This document shows positions 1-11,753 of a DNA stretch of 64,000 bases, piece by piece (the stretch's first letter is position 1; each line of letters opens with the position of its first letter). The notes beneath the pieces were generated by a model. That model was given only the letters and a program-made list of their open reading frames with translations, had not been told where the DNA came from and made no database searches. Source of the DNA: Heliocidaris tuberculata (Eukaryota; Echinodermata; Echinoidea; Camarodonta; Echinometridae); the NCBI GenBank assembly GCA_025618425.1, contig CM046833.1, forward strand, positions 33,974,247 through 34,038,246, written 5' to 3'. The position numbers were made by a program, and so were the translations under genes.

Positions 1-21
1 ATACCTTGCCCAGGGATGTAA

Positions 22-92
22 GCACTGATCAAGGATCGAATCAAAGACCCCTCGTATGAGAGTGAAAGGCCTTCACCAATATACCACAGTGC
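22..92 (-). repeat. tRNA-like sequence (tRNA-derived SINE head or tRNA pseudogene)
   Basis: Read on the minus strand this 71-nt stretch has matching ends (GCACTG at the 5' end and CAGTGC at the 3' end), an A-box-like TGGTATATTGGTGAAGGC and a B-box-like GATTCGATCC. These are the internal RNA polymerase III promoter elements of a tRNA. The anticodon arm is not convincing, so a SINE head or a pseudogene is more likely than a working tRNA. Confidence 0.5.
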
Positions 93-2399
93 TTCCACCA
101 TGTATTTGTAATGTAACGAAGTACAATGTAGGCATCTAATTATACAAAAATGAAGCTGCGCCTTTAATTGCAATCAAAAGCCGGGATATTTTAGGTCACA
201 GTCATATAAAAATATGAATAGCATAATAAGAAAGCGAATATTGTTTTTGAAGAAAGGGATATTCATGCATCTGAATCATGAATTATCATAAACAAGTGCC
301 CAAGTTCATAAATTTGTAACTGTCCTATTGGTTCAAAACGAGATCAAGAATATTTTCCAAGTTGGAGGCCTCAAGTTCATTTCTGGTAGGACACTTCTAA
401 AGATGCAAATGTTAAAATAGATATGCATGGCTTCTGAAAATTCACTGCATAAGCCAATTCATGTAATATTGAAACAGTACCACTGTACTTTTAGATACTC
501 TCATCTACTGTGTTCCCGTATTACACAGGATCCGTTACTGTAACTTTGACTGCTTGGTAGGTGTTGTACTGTGGCTGTGAGCACCAACATCACCTTAAGA
601 ATATTGGCATTGCAGAAAGTGGCATTGTTGTAGTTTAACATTTAAAACAATATAACAGTCTAGACATGCTAGATATCTCCATTGCAAGCAGCCTGAATGA
701 CTGCATTGAAAATGTCAATTATTTAAGACGATGATTATATCCATAATCGCTACGAAGGCAGATGTATGATCGAGAAATCTATTTTTAGAAAAAAAGTGCC
801 ATATTTCTGTGAGTTGGTAACACGAAACATAATGTTGGTGATGATATTATTTTTATAAAATGAATTTCTGTCTGTGCTGCGAACTGCAATGTGTCGGTAT
901 TGAGTTCACGGTCATTTCACGGTCATCTGTGAACTGATAACTGAGGTACACAAGTGTCCACAAGCAGTTGACATGATTGAGAGCTACTCCACTTTCCCCC
1001 CCTGCAAGGGGTTCTATAAATGGATGCCATTAGGAATCAGAAGTTAGAGAGCATCCTTTGAATAGGGGTACAGAACATTTTCAGCAGAATTCCTCTTGCA
1101 GTAACACCCGCTACTTTGGATGAGGTTGAGGATTACCCGTCAGAGTTATCATGAAGAACAGATACAAGAGGGCATTTACATACTTCAGAAGTACATACAG
1201 AACTATACTAATTGAATTCCCTCTGGAGTGAAGTGAGGATTCACTCATCATCTTCATCCAAACCATAGAGACCTTACTCCAGCATTTCAAAAAATTGTGT
1301 TCTCTTCCAACATAGTGGTGTAGGTACAGTAGATGACACCTATATCTCCATCCTGAGTTCTGACTTTATTCTGCCAAACCAAACACCAGCAAGATTTGAT
1401 AATATCCTCACCATGACCTTCTCAGCCTGTGATTCAAGCCAGATAAGAGTGCCCCACCATATCAGACTTGTAAGAAAGTCAACCAAGTTTTAATAAGAGA
1501 ATACTCAGTTCAAGTAAGGCTGCAGAAAGCCTTAAAGCTTTAAAAGATATATAGACAAACCCACTGGTGTTCACTAATTTCACGATATCATGGACTTAGC
1601 CACTAAACTGCGCTACCCCCCATCCTTTATCCAACCATGCTTAAGGCAAGATAGTTCAAGAACCATCTCACAAACTATTGGCTATATCTCCTGTAAAGCC
1701 AAGAGAACTGCCGCTTACCTGTAAGGGCAACTAATGTGTAAACTTATAGGTCTTATGGTCCCCAACACATCACGTCCATGGCTAATATACATGTAACCCC
1801 AATCATGCAAGTCATGAGAATGCTGAGCTGCAATTGCACCACAGGCCTTCTCAGTGGCTCTTTTGAATACCTTCTAGCAGACATAGAAACCTCCAGGCAG
1901 CTATCAGCACTTTAGTTCTGGACTAGAGTTATGATAAGGCACCCAAAAGTTCAATTCTTTGGCCTTGTTTCTGATGAAGTCCATATCCTAGACCACCTTG
2001 GTAATGCGGTTAATCCTTAATGAACATGCAGATTTCTTATGAGCAGGATTAGGGGAAAAATTGCTAAATTCTATTCCAATCTCCTCATATCTATTTCAAG
2101 TAGACAGGTTTAGCTACAGACCGACAAGTTTATCATCTTATGAATACATTAGGTTCTGTGACTGGAGGTTAATCCATCTATTAAGCTTCCACAAGGCATA
2201 GAGGTGGAAGCATAACTACTCAAGTACAGCTAACCAGTTAGGATCAACTGTTGTTACTGCAAAGGTCACAAATTCAAACTCAATTATCAACTCAGACACC
2301 TACATCTTGCCCGGAACTATCCGAACAGTTAGAAAATGTATTTGCAACATAACTGCTCCTGTGTAATAACAAAAATATGTCACCTTTTTTCCCCTTCAA
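93..2399. other. No recognisable gene
   Basis: No ORF of useful length, splice-bounded exon or clear repeat structure was found. The part from about 1080 to 2340 has a slightly more protein-like composition and could be an old retroelement, but neither strand gave a motif I could defend. If gene B continues to the left, this stretch is intron or downstream flank of that gene. Confidence 0.4.
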
Positions 2400-3975
2400 T
2401 TTCTGAATTTTCATAATAATATTACCATAGCAACAACCCTGTTTTGACATTACTATGGCCTTAAATGATTTGGATTATGACTGTAATAACTCAGGCAGTT
2501 TATGATATGTATATCAAGACCAATATATTGTGTTTTCTACTGTTAAAACAGAAATATAAGTCATTTTCAAACAATTTCCAATATTTTGATGGTGCATTGC
2601 CACAGTAATAATGGTGCTGGTGCTCACACCCACCATATCGTCGTCAGTTTGAGACCAAACCGATAATAAGAATTATAATTGTTTTACCTGACTGTGACCT
2701 TGAAAGCACAAACAAAAAATTGCTTGAAATAGATGTACTGTAATGCCTAATAAAGTATTTTCACGTTGTTGAATTACAGATGTATGTTATTTCCTATCTT
2801 ATTACCATGGTAACAGCCTGAGTGGTCGCCCGACATCCAACTTTGTGGCTGTCAGGGAGGATATAATACCCAGGGTCCTAGCTACCAGAAAAAAACATCA
2901 TTTCAGGTTGTGGAGACCGTTACTTTATACAGTGTATTGAATAGTTACAGATTTTTTCACAAATATTTACCATTTCACCATACCGTTTCTATAGCAACAG
3001 CCATTTTTTGACATGAAGGTTTCTTCCAATGTCTCAGATTTTGCTTGCAATCAAATCGGCACCCCAAAATACATATAGTTAGATGTTTACAATTTGATTT
3101 TGTGATGTTGAATTACAGATATATGGTATTTTCTAAAATTCAAATCCCTGGTGTGTTACCATGGTAACAACCCTAGTGGTCACGCCCACTACCAACTTTA
3201 TGTCAAACAGGAAGAATATGAGAGCTGAGGGTCCTAGCTAACAGAAAAAACAGATTTACGATTGTGCAGACAGTTTTTTTTCCATTTTGTATTGATTAAT
3301 CATAGATATTTTCCTGTAATATCAACATTTTGCGGGACCGTTTCCATAGCAACGGCCTTCTTTGACACGCCCATGACTTCAAATGACTCAGATTGGGGTT
3401 GGAATCAGTGGGGCAGCTTGAAATACATATATTAGAATCCTTACCCTATATTTTATGCTGTTAAATGACAAATATACAGTATTTTCTAAATTCCAGTATT
3501 TCGTTATATGTTACCATGGTAACGGCCCTAGCAGTCACGTCCACCTTGAACTCTATAGAAAACAGGCAGATTATGATAGCTGAGGGTCCTAGCTAATAGA
3601 AAAATATAATCTAAGATTGTGTAGACACCTCTCTGTCTATTTTATACTGATAAGATTAAAAAATTTTCAAAAATGTCCACTTTTTATGGTACTGTTTCCA
3701 TAGTAACGGTCAATTTTTGACATGACCGTGACTTCAAATGACCTAGATTTTGGTTTCAATCAATCGGAAAGCTCAAAATACATATATTTAGATGCTTACC
3801 AGTCATTTTTCAAATTTCTCAATTAGAAATATTGGGTATATTAGTAAATTCCTATATTTCCTTGATACGTTGCCATGGCAACGGCTCTGGTGGCCACACC
3901 CACCACTAACTCTATGGCAAACAGGCAGATTCTGATAGCCGAGGGTCCTAGCTACCAGGAAAACATCACTAAAAA
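2400..3975. repeat. Tandem repeat, about 355-bp unit, about 4.5 copies
   Basis: The palindromic core TTACCATGGTAAC recurs at 2802, 3156, 3511 and about 3870 (the last as TTGCCATGGCAAC). Each core is followed by a segment ending GAGGGTCCTAGCTA, and a second shared block, TTTCYATAGCAACGG, lies about midway between cores. A more diverged first unit starts near 2400. Spacing is 354, 355 and 359 bp. Sequence divergence between units shows an old array. Confidence 0.9.
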
Positions 3976-3985
3976 TTGTGCCTAA

Positions 3986-4005
3986 GGGGGGGGGGGGGGG
4001 GGGGG
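3986..4005. repeat. Poly-G tract at end of satellite array
   Basis: About 20 consecutive G directly follow the last 355-bp satellite unit. Confidence 0.9.
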
Positions 4006-4299
4006 TCTACAGTGGCCCACAGACTACAAGGTGATGTGAACCACGACTATTTTCATGAGGGGCGCAGCCCCGAAGGAAAATGGTCTTCTTCACGTCACCG
4101 AGGGTACCATAGTTTAACCAGAGACTCGAATGTAGGCAGTATATATTTGTTTTATATCCGTCATCTTGGACTAAAGCCTAAATCTACTCATCTACTTATA
4201 TGATCATCTAGCCCGCACACTTACGTACATAAGCATTTTTGAAGAAGGGATGAATTTGCGCGGATATCAAAAACGCGTAATGATGACAACATCACGCGC

Positions 4300-4470
4300 C
4301 GGTGCCTAAAACAATAGATATAATAATAATAAATAATAATATTGGATATTTATATAGCGCTCCTATCCACCATGAATGTTGCTCAAGGCGCTCCAATATT
4401 ACCCCTGCTCTAGCTAGGCTACCGATTTCGGCGCTCACAGCATTCAAGGAATTCATTCCTGCCGGTACCC
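4300..4470. repeat. LINE/SINE tail-type repeat (AAT-rich then TATATAGCGC)
   Basis: An AAT-rich stretch runs into TTTATATAGCGCTCCTATCC and a second GGCGCTCC about 30 bases on. The same arrangement of an AAT/ATT tract next to a TATA-GCGC block occurs at 21815, 29554, 35260, 43930 and 60700. At 29554 and 35260 it sits at the 3' end of LINE coding sequence, so this is probably a solitary tail of such an element. Confidence 0.6.
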
Positions 4471-4547
4471 ATTCACAAATGAATGTCGTCACTATGTCGT
4501 CACAATGCAGTACGCACTTTGGGTAATGGCATACGCCGTAAATAGTA

Positions 4548-4574
4548 TCCGTGAATAGTTCTACTATTCACGGA
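4548..4574. repeat. Perfect 11-bp hairpin
   Basis: TCCGTGAATAG and its exact reverse complement CTATTCACGGA are separated by five bases. It lies downstream of the C-set exon of gene B. Function unknown. Confidence 0.8.
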
Positions 4575-4804
4575 GCGTGACATAAGATGTTACCCTCCAT
4601 GGCAATTTGCTCATTTGCACGAGACTAGTGGGAATTGTATTTTGTCACATGACGCGCATCGGACCAATCAATCGCGCAGATTCTTTTCATGACGGATATA
4701 ATCATATCTATAACATACGAATAAATACGAATAACAATATGTATTATATCCTATTCTAGCAAGGTAAATAAGAAGCTTTTGCTATAACATGGATAACGAC
4801 TTAC

Positions 4805-5170
4805 AAATAGCAACTGTTGCAGCATTAAATACTTGAGATTTTGCTTTGAAATGTTGGACAAAGACCGAAACGGTTCTGTTTCCATCAATTCCTGGCGATG
4901 CTGAGGCCACGCATTGGTAGGGTTCGTCACTAACGTTGACCCTAATTGATACACGCTTATTTTTCGTCCAATCTGTGTTGTTCCATTCTCGATATTCAGG
5001 GGATGCCACTTTTTCAGATCCATGCAGGAAGAAGAGCTCGATGTCTGGATAGTATCCCTCCACAAGACAGGTGAGTGTTAATGTTGCATCAACGGTAAGA
5101 GTGCAGGCTCCAAGGTCTACATATTTCCCGATACATTCTTGGATGATTGGAAACGGTTCATCAGGAGGAG
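4805..5170 (-). CDS. Gene B exon 3: C-set-like Ig domain
   Basis: This 366-bp exon of 122 codons begins after the acceptor TATGTATAG and ends at the donor ATTT|GTAAGT; both boundaries are phase 1. It starts PPDEPFP and carries the Ig core: LTCLVEGYYPDIELFF on the B-C strands, which resembles the C1-set C-x-V-x-G-YP pattern, and EPYQCVAS on the F strand. Two further cysteines (QEC and GAC) precede the core and may form an extra disulfide. The usual core Trp is replaced by Phe. Potential N-glycosylation sites are NNT, NVS and NRT. Coming after the V exon, it gives the V-C layout seen in B7, nectin and many invertebrate receptors. No transmembrane exon was found to its left, so the gene either continues outside the window or into exons I missed. 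Confidence 0.8.
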
Positions 5171-6209
5171 CTATACATAATATTATGGGAAATGATACCA
5201 TAGATAAAAATAATCTTTAAACGCATAAATCTAACCAAAATGTTGCCCCGCAAACAAATGTTGACTGCACAATATCTACCTGTATCTATTTAACTTTTCA
5301 TTATTACATGCAGTGGCACCCAGGGAAAAACAATAAATTGGTGCACCCACCCAAACTTATAAGGATAATATTATCATGTCAGGTGTTCAATTTAGCCTTT
5401 CATTTGCCATCAGTTCAAATTGGCACAATGGCAGACGTGCAACACGTGCAAATCGCAATCGGCACAATAATAGGAGCCCACTGACCAAAAGATTTCCACT
5501 GAACATTATAAAAGCTTTGTATAAAAACCCACTTCCAGTCTTAATTGGCTACCTGATAAACCCCTTAGTCACCTGCCTGTACTGAGTTTATAGTGGAAAC
5601 TGCTAAATAAATTTGAGAATGTTGATAAAATTACCCCTTGAAAAGTATAATGTGGCACAGGCAAGTTATTTGAGTGCACATAAAGGGTTACAAAAAAATT
5701 ATGGCATTACATCAACAAAATATATGTATTTAATAACCAGGGATAAGTAGCCAAAGTTTGATATACAATAAATATGCAGCATGTACAGGCGATTGCAAAT
5801 CTTCAATCAGCTTATAACTTTTTATTCGAGAAGAATTTCGAGGTGTTGAATTGTAACTCCAAAATTCGAATCATCTCTTTTTGCCAATAGGGACGTGCAA
5901 TTATAACTCTTGTCTTTAGTTATATGTCAATGATCATGATGATATAATATCATTGTCTTAGCAGAATCTGAATAAGACCTATATAATATTAAATACGGTC
6001 ACTTACAGTGAAACTAAGGTGGTAATCTTATGATATCTCGAGGGAAAGTTCGAAAGTATGAAACGTTAAAACAGAAAAAGAAAGGGAGACGTCGTTAACG
6101 ATAATATTCATCTAGGTACATCATTTGATTACAAGAATGATTTCCAGAAAACTTACTTCATATGTCCTAAAAACGCAACCTTTCCCAACAGTTTTTTTTT
6201 TTTTTTCAC
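5171..6209 (-). other. Gene B intron 2, distal part
   Basis: Intronic sequence between the V and C exons of gene B. It is AT-rich and no exon or clear repeat is recognised in it. Confidence 0.5.
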
Positions 6210-6432
6210 CAGTGCAGAAGCGTGAGTCCAGCCAATGAGGGGCACTTGCGTCGTTGTGGCAAAACCGGTCTTATTTGGAAAATTCACTCCTATCGTCTCT
6301 TTTTTCTCGTCCTTTTCCATTTCCCCTTTCCTTTTCTCTCTTTTTCTCTCTTTCTTCCGTTCCCCCTTCTTTTAAGCCATTCGATTGGGGGGGGGGGGCA
6401 CGTTTCCCAGTGCGCCTGTAGCTACGCCACTG
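6210..6432. mobile_element. Short non-autonomous hAT-like element (MITE)
   Basis: The left end begins CAGTGCAGAAGCG and the right end is GTAGCTACGCCACTG, whose reverse complement is CAGTGGCGTAGCTAC. The flanking octamers TTTTTCAC and CCTTTCAC agree at six of eight positions, consistent with an aged 8-bp target-site duplication. The inside is a C/T-rich stretch followed by a poly-G run. It is inserted in an intron of gene B. Confidence 0.6.
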
Positions 6433-7049
6433 CCTTTCACAATGTTATTGCATGACCAGTATTCATCATTAACTTTAACCGTTTGAATAAACTTTAGCGA
6501 TAAAATTATAAACCTTTCATATTAAAATAAAAGGGTAGGCCAATGACAGTTATGTAGACCGGTTTTCTGCTCAGCTAGTGATGGTGAGAAATTCAACTAT
6601 TGTGGTCTCGTAGTATCATATCGAAATAGTATTCTGATACTTCATAAAGAAAAGCTGAAGAATTAGCGCAATTTCGGGGCACATTTAGATATTCATGCAA
6701 GCCCTAACAATGTAATCGCATGACTAATCTTATCTTTCAGAATTTCACTCATGCCGTTATGATTCAACAGTTGACTGCAGTCTCTGTGAAATATCACGCC
6801 ATTTGGAGATTTTTTTTAATTTTTTTATTTTTTGGTTAAAATATTATGTTATAGTGAACTCCGGAGCATGCAATAATATTATTTCATGAAATATTATTTG
6901 ACCTATTATTTGCTGATAATTATCAACGCGGCTTTCTAGTCCAGGTAAAGTATATGAAACAGTACGTTGTATCTACCCAATGTAATCATGATAATGCGAA
7001 TGCTATCATTAATTTTGAATCTGTAATATCATTGGTATCCCCAATAATG

Positions 7050-7082
<33 letters not shown>

Positions 7083-7490
7083 CTATGAAAAGCTAAACAT
7101 GTAAAATGAAAATAAATAAATATATAAAAATGTTTTGCAGTCGGGAATTTTTCACAAGTATGAGAAGCAAAAAATAGTCCATCGTGGAAGCGCTTGCCCT
7201 CTTTACACATGCTTTATCTGAGTTTAAGAACAAATACAATCACGTCACATTATTAATCGTCAATTAATACATTTCTCCACACCCCCGTTTCAGACATGCT
7301 TTTAAAATTGTTTTGAGCATGCAGTGCAGAAAAAAGAACAAAAACAAATATACCTAAAAACATTTTCAGCTAAGAAATGCTATCTTTATCATAATTAAAG
7401 ATATAGATGTTAGAGTACTTGAATCGTCGAATGATTTCACTGATTATATGCTGTGGCTCTGAAAAATAGAATATTTTCAGATTTTCTACC

Positions 7491-7522
<32 letters not shown>

Positions 7523-7583
7523 GAACAATTTCCTATTCCTCTCACGTCCACTCCCATTCTCTATTCGACTCCACCTGTCTCAC
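6433..7583 (-). other. Gene B intron 2, proximal part
   Basis: AT-rich intronic sequence containing a poly-T run near 7051-7078 and a poly-C tract followed by a (CT)n microsatellite at about 7490-7522, just downstream of the V-exon donor. No further exon is recognised. Confidence 0.5.
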
Positions 7584-7925
7584 CTTGCACGGATACTCGT
7601 GTCCTATTCCAGAAGATTTTCCCCGTTTCGTAGTCAGAGACTGTACATAAGTATATTCCCTGGTCCTGCACTTTGACGTCATTGATGACCAGTGAGTAGT
7701 CATCTGTGATATTGAACAACCTAGCCTCATAACCAGGCCCATCTCTGGCACCAACGTTAAAGAGTGGGTCAAGCGATACAAGGAGCTCAGTTTCGGATGT
7801 CCTCTGTTTTTTCCACTTAACTGAGTAGGATCGTCTCTGGAAATGACATGGTAGAATACCTATTGTTCCCACCTCCAGGATAACATGTGGCTCTGTGTCA
7901 ACAGTCTGCCCAGAAATGTCAAGGC
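7584..7925 (-). CDS. Gene B exon 2: V-set Ig domain
   Basis: This 342-bp exon of 114 codons runs from the acceptor TTGATCTAG to the donor GTGCAAG|GTGAGA, with phase 1 at both ends. It encodes a complete V-set domain: ISGQTV near the start, the B-strand Cys in GILPCHF, the core Trp in VKWKKQR, and DYSLVINDVKVQDQGIYLC carrying the D-x-G-x-Y-x-C signature of the E-F strands. One glycosylation site (NIT) sits in the D-E region and another (NRT) near the end. It is strikingly similar to the exon at 61214-61561, sharing for example GARDGPGY, LFNITDDYSLVIN and TVSDYETGK. The role is probably extracellular ligand recognition at the cell surface; the ligand cannot be inferred. Confidence 0.88.
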
Positions 7926-8069
7926 CTAGATCAAAAAAGATATTAATCATCTATTAATTTACATCCCTGTAAGGAAATTAGAAGTGATGCGGTAGTATAA
8001 AGAAATGTAAAAAATTGTTGAATTACACAGACAAATTTGCAGTACACGACTGAATGTTTAAATATACCT

Positions 8070-8340
8070 TCAGTTTAAGCGTCGGGGTACATTTTCGCGA
8101 GGGGGAAGGAGGCTGACGCCTTCTTCCCGAATATCATTAATTTCCAGCTTCTTTTTTTTGGGGGGGGGGGGACCGAGTGAAGCGAGCTATAGGGAAAATA
8201 TTTACGCTTTTTTGTAGTGAAAATGGGCATAAATTACATATTTGGGCACCTCGCTGCCCGAATATGAAGTGGTGGTTTCCCGAATATCCGAAATCCTTTG
8301 GGGAATGGGGGGAGGGGAAGGATGCAGCCCCCAGCCCCAG
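8070..8340. mobile_element. Fragment of the CCCGAATAT repeat family (hAT-like)
   Basis: It shares CTTCTTCCCGAATATCA, GGCACCTCGCTGCCCGAATA and GCTGACGCC with the complete element at 42758-43815 and the partial copy at 36460-36880. Target-site duplications are not visible, so this is treated as a fragment. Confidence 0.65.
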
Positions 8341-8589
8341 CTAGTTTAATTTGTCTATATGCCACACTTGTGTGGCATATACGTTCATGACTAATGTAAT
8401 CTTCCTCGAGGTCTATTATTGTATAATATTTTTTATAGAAAACATTAAATAACCATGTAAGCGATGATCCAACTGAGTTAGATAGAAAAAAAAAAAATGA
8501 TAAATTCGATGTGCATTTAAATTTATTGAATAAGAGATAAGAGGTGAAAAAGAAAGAAAGAAAGAAAATAATTAAAAAGAATATCTTGG

Positions 8590-8960
8590 AGTGGTGTAGC
8601 GAGGGTCCTGTCATTGAGGGGCACTCCTTTGATGGCGGACGGAGACACCCTTCTTACGAGGTAGATGAAGGGCAAATTGACAAGGGTACTGATTAGGGGA
8701 ATATCTGAATTCTTCAAAATTAAAGTAAGTTTGCCTAATCATTCCTCCATTTAATTCGATACTGGTCATTGGACCTGGCACTTGGATGCTGGAGCACCCA
8801 ATGTTTCTTTTCATTTTTTTTCCAGGGTTCACTGAAGAAAAATCCTCAGCGCCCCAATGAAAAGGGGCTTTTTTGTCAGAGATCTGTCGGACTCGTCTCC
8901 CCCCCCCCCCCCCATCCCGACCTGAAAATCCTGGATCCGCCACTGGCGGGGCATCCGAAA
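8590..8960. repeat. Interspersed repeat ending GGATCCGCCACTGGCGG
   Basis: The part from about 8770 aligns with 63385-63615. Both contain GGACC near the start, a poly-T, a TCACTGAAGAAAAAT or TCACTGAGGAAAATA block, a poly-C run, then the right end ATGGATCCGCCACTG or TGGATCCGCCACTG. The terminal CACTG and poly-C suggest the same broad hAT-like class as other elements here. The left end is not resolved. Confidence 0.65.
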
Positions 8961-9399
8961 TGCAAAATCACCCCAAGGACCCTGTACGAGCTCTTCCCTC
9001 CGATATTTAAACGCACAATTATGATGTCACTCAATTTTAATCTGATGCGCATCAGAGTAAAATTGTCTTTTGTTCTTTGAGTGACCCCCCTCCCCCCGTT
9101 ACTTGGCCCTAGGTAAAATATGTTTAAAATTTATGTAAATAGTCTTTTTCACTTACTATACAAATATTGTAAGTACAAACATTGTAGTAATTGAGAGAGG
9201 TTTTTTACACAAATATGAACAAAAGTTTTCACAAAGGGACGGAACTCTTGTCCTTTTGTTTTTGATATATTTTTATAACGCTGTTACAACGTCTTTTTTG
9301 CCAGGTTCATTCAAATTCTTCTTCTTTTTTTTTTTTACTAAAAAGTCTGCAAAGTCTGTGCATTTCTTCTGGCTTTGGGGTCATCTGATATGAACTTAC

Positions 9400-9469
9400 C
9401 AGGAAAAAGGCACACGGAGATGAGCAGTCCCATGAATCCAACAATCGGTATACAAGAAATTAGAGACAT
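9400..9469 (-). CDS. Gene B exon 1: start codon and signal peptide
   Basis: An ATG at 9469-9467 opens 23 codons plus one base (phase 1), ending at a strong donor CCTG|GTAAGT. The peptide begins MSLISCIPIVGF and continues with MGLLISVCLFP, a typical hydrophobic signal sequence. Phase 1 matches the acceptor phase of the V exon at 7925, and joining them gives an uninterrupted frame with a Gly at the junction. Very short first exons holding only the signal sequence are common in Ig-superfamily genes. The promoter must lie to the right of this point; I could not identify it. Confidence 0.75.
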
Positions 9470-10559
9470 GTTTTCAAGAGTCACATACTACTTCAATAAG
9501 ATATGGCTTAGGGTGGTTGTAGAGCGTACAATAGTCCTTGAATATTTGTTAAATTATGATTAGAAAAACTGATGTACTCATTTACATACGCATGGCATAA
9601 AGACCGCTTTGACGGTTGGTAGACTCGAAGTTTTAGATGGCGCGCTTCAATTTAGTCTTTGCATAAGAGTTGATTGTCAGAATTATTGGCATGTTAAACG
9701 AGTTCAGTGTGCTGATACAGGCCTGAACGTAAACATGGAGACGGATGGCTTTAATTCTTGGACTGTCCTACACAGTGGTGTAGCTAAAATGGGCAAAGGG
9801 GCACATGCCCACAAATCGAATGGCGTTAAATGAGAAGTTATAGAAAACGAGGAGAGAGATATTATACAGATAGACTGGTAGGGTGTACATTCTTTGGATC
9901 ACAGAAGGAAAATATATATTCCAAATAGTCTGGTAGCCTGTCCAGACATAGTCACCCCATTTTACCCTTGAGATTTGACCCCTTTAACTCTTACTGTGCC
10001 AAGGGGTTTAGCTCTCTTCAAAATTTTACCAAAATGTGATCTATGCTTACTTTTCAAATATCTGCACTTCATTAACCATCTATTATTTCACAAAATATTG
10101 TGTATAAAACTTGTAGGAAATGTATTACCATTTCTTCTGATACCAAACATTATTCCTTTACCCAACTCTATGCATAAGAATTATTGAAAATTACATTTGA
10201 GTTTCTTTTTTGTCCATTATTTTTTGTTTTCTCATTTGTTTACTATTGTTTAATGTTGAAATAAGGTTATATATTTTTAAAAATCTGCAATTTTCTCTGA
10301 AAATTTCTATGGTAGCATATAATTCTAATCATATATTTAGAATGCTTGATTTATGCTCAAAATTTTGATATACATTGACCACCATATACCATTCCAGTGG
10401 TCGAGCAATTGGTGAATGAAAATGACAAGTCTATCTGTCACATATATGTGACATTGGCACTGAAAGAGTTAAGTTACTTACTTCATCCACGTCACTCACA
10501 AAAAGCTTGTCAGCTTAGAAAACGTACCCGCCGGGTTTGGCCCCAGGGCCCCCGAAAAG
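9470..10559. other. Upstream flank of gene B, no recognised gene
   Basis: This stretch would hold the 5' UTR and promoter of gene B, but no TATA box or initiator stands out. A CAGTGGTGTAGCTAAAATGG motif at about 9776 looks like the left end of another CAGTGG-type element whose right end I cannot place. Confidence 0.4.
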
Positions 10560-11140
10560 CGCCCCCCAAGCCGGGTCGATTTCACCCCATCTACCCCATG
10601 CGCCAAATTTTGTCAGGAGGAAGCTGTATGAATATACATTACCAAAACACAAAAACTGACAAAACTTTAAGTCGGGATGGGTTGTCAGACCCCCCCCCCC
10701 CGCCCCGCCCCCCCCCCTCAGACGGATATATTTCACCTCATCTACCCCATGCACCAAAGTTTGTCAGAAGGAAGATGTATGACTACACAAGACCGAAAGC
10801 ACAAACATTGACAATTTTTTCTGTCGGGATGGGTCGTTCCCCCCCCCAAAGTGCCCCTATGCCGGATGGGGTTCCCCATTTAGACTCAACCCCATGCATC
10901 ACATTCTGTCAGAAGGAAGTCTTATGACAATACTGTAAGAAAAGACATCCCATTGCCTTTAGGATGGGTTGTCAGACCAGCCCCCACAAAAGCCCCAATT
11001 TTAATAAGTCTACTCAATATCTCCCTGTCTAGTCCATGCACCAAACTTTTATGCAAGTAACCTGTCTCATTGTCTGTATATTGTAAAATGAGAATAACTG
11101 ACAATATCTTTTGTTGGGAAAGCATTGTCAGACAGACACC
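10560..11140. repeat. Tandem repeat, about 148-bp unit, 4 copies
   Basis: The block ending CCCCATGC followed by a CACCAAA-like sequence and TGTCAGAAGGAAG recurs near 10594, 10745, 10890 and 11032. Each unit also has GGGATGGGTTGTCAGACC leading into a poly-C run. Units differ by many substitutions. Confidence 0.8.
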
Positions 11141-11296
11141 CCCCCCCCCCCCCAAAAAAAAAACAACAAACAAACAAAAAACAAACAAACAAACAAACAA
11201 ACAAAAAAAAAAAAAAAAAAAACAACAACAACAAAAACAAACAACAACAACAAAAAAAAAACAACAAACAAACAAAACAAAACAAAACAAAAAATC
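11141..11296. repeat. Poly-C then (CAAA)n/(CAA)n low-complexity tract
   Basis: A run of C is followed by A-rich CAAACAAA and CAACAACAA repeats for about 140 bases. ORFs across it on either strand are composition artefacts. Confidence 0.9.
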
Positions 11297-11753
11297 TGAT
11301 TCTGTCTTCATGGCCATAGCTGTGGTGCATATAACACACATAAGTATGTCAGGTATATTGGTAATCAGATGCTGCCATAAAAAGCTGCCTTTACCGTGCC
11401 TAATCAAGTGTAAAAAAATCATGAAACTTACCGAGGAGAAGTAATACAATACCTATCGATCAAAATTAAATGAAAATAAAAATAACGGAACGATAGTCGC
11501 ATCGAACCGACAGACCAGCAAAATGCCTCCCTCTACTGTCTGACTTCTGAAATTGCTGTCTGAGAACTGACATTGCGCAAGGGTTTGGCAATTCTTTCGC
11601 TACGCCGGACCGCGAACAGGCTCGAAACTAAGATTTTTGCGGGGTGGGGGGGGGGGGGGGGGGGTTCAACGTTGGAAAAAGTGGACCTTTCTGAGGGAAG
11701 TCGATTTGAATAAATTGTCATTCAAATTCTTAACTTAGACAAGACCTGACAAC

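Larger units (their letters stand above)
7926..9399 (-). other. Gene B intron 1 with two repeat insertions
   Basis: Intron between the signal-peptide and V exons. It contains the repeat copies described at 8070-8340 and 8590-8960 and short low-complexity runs. No other exon is recognised. Confidence 0.6.

Noticed and set aside
1080..2340. Possible DIRS-like or other retroelement
   Set aside because: Translations on both strands contain many stops and I could not identify a catalytic motif.
10922..11449. 175-residue Cys/Phe/Val-rich minus-strand ORF
   Set aside because: Its core is the (CAAA)n tract and the rest is satellite sequence.
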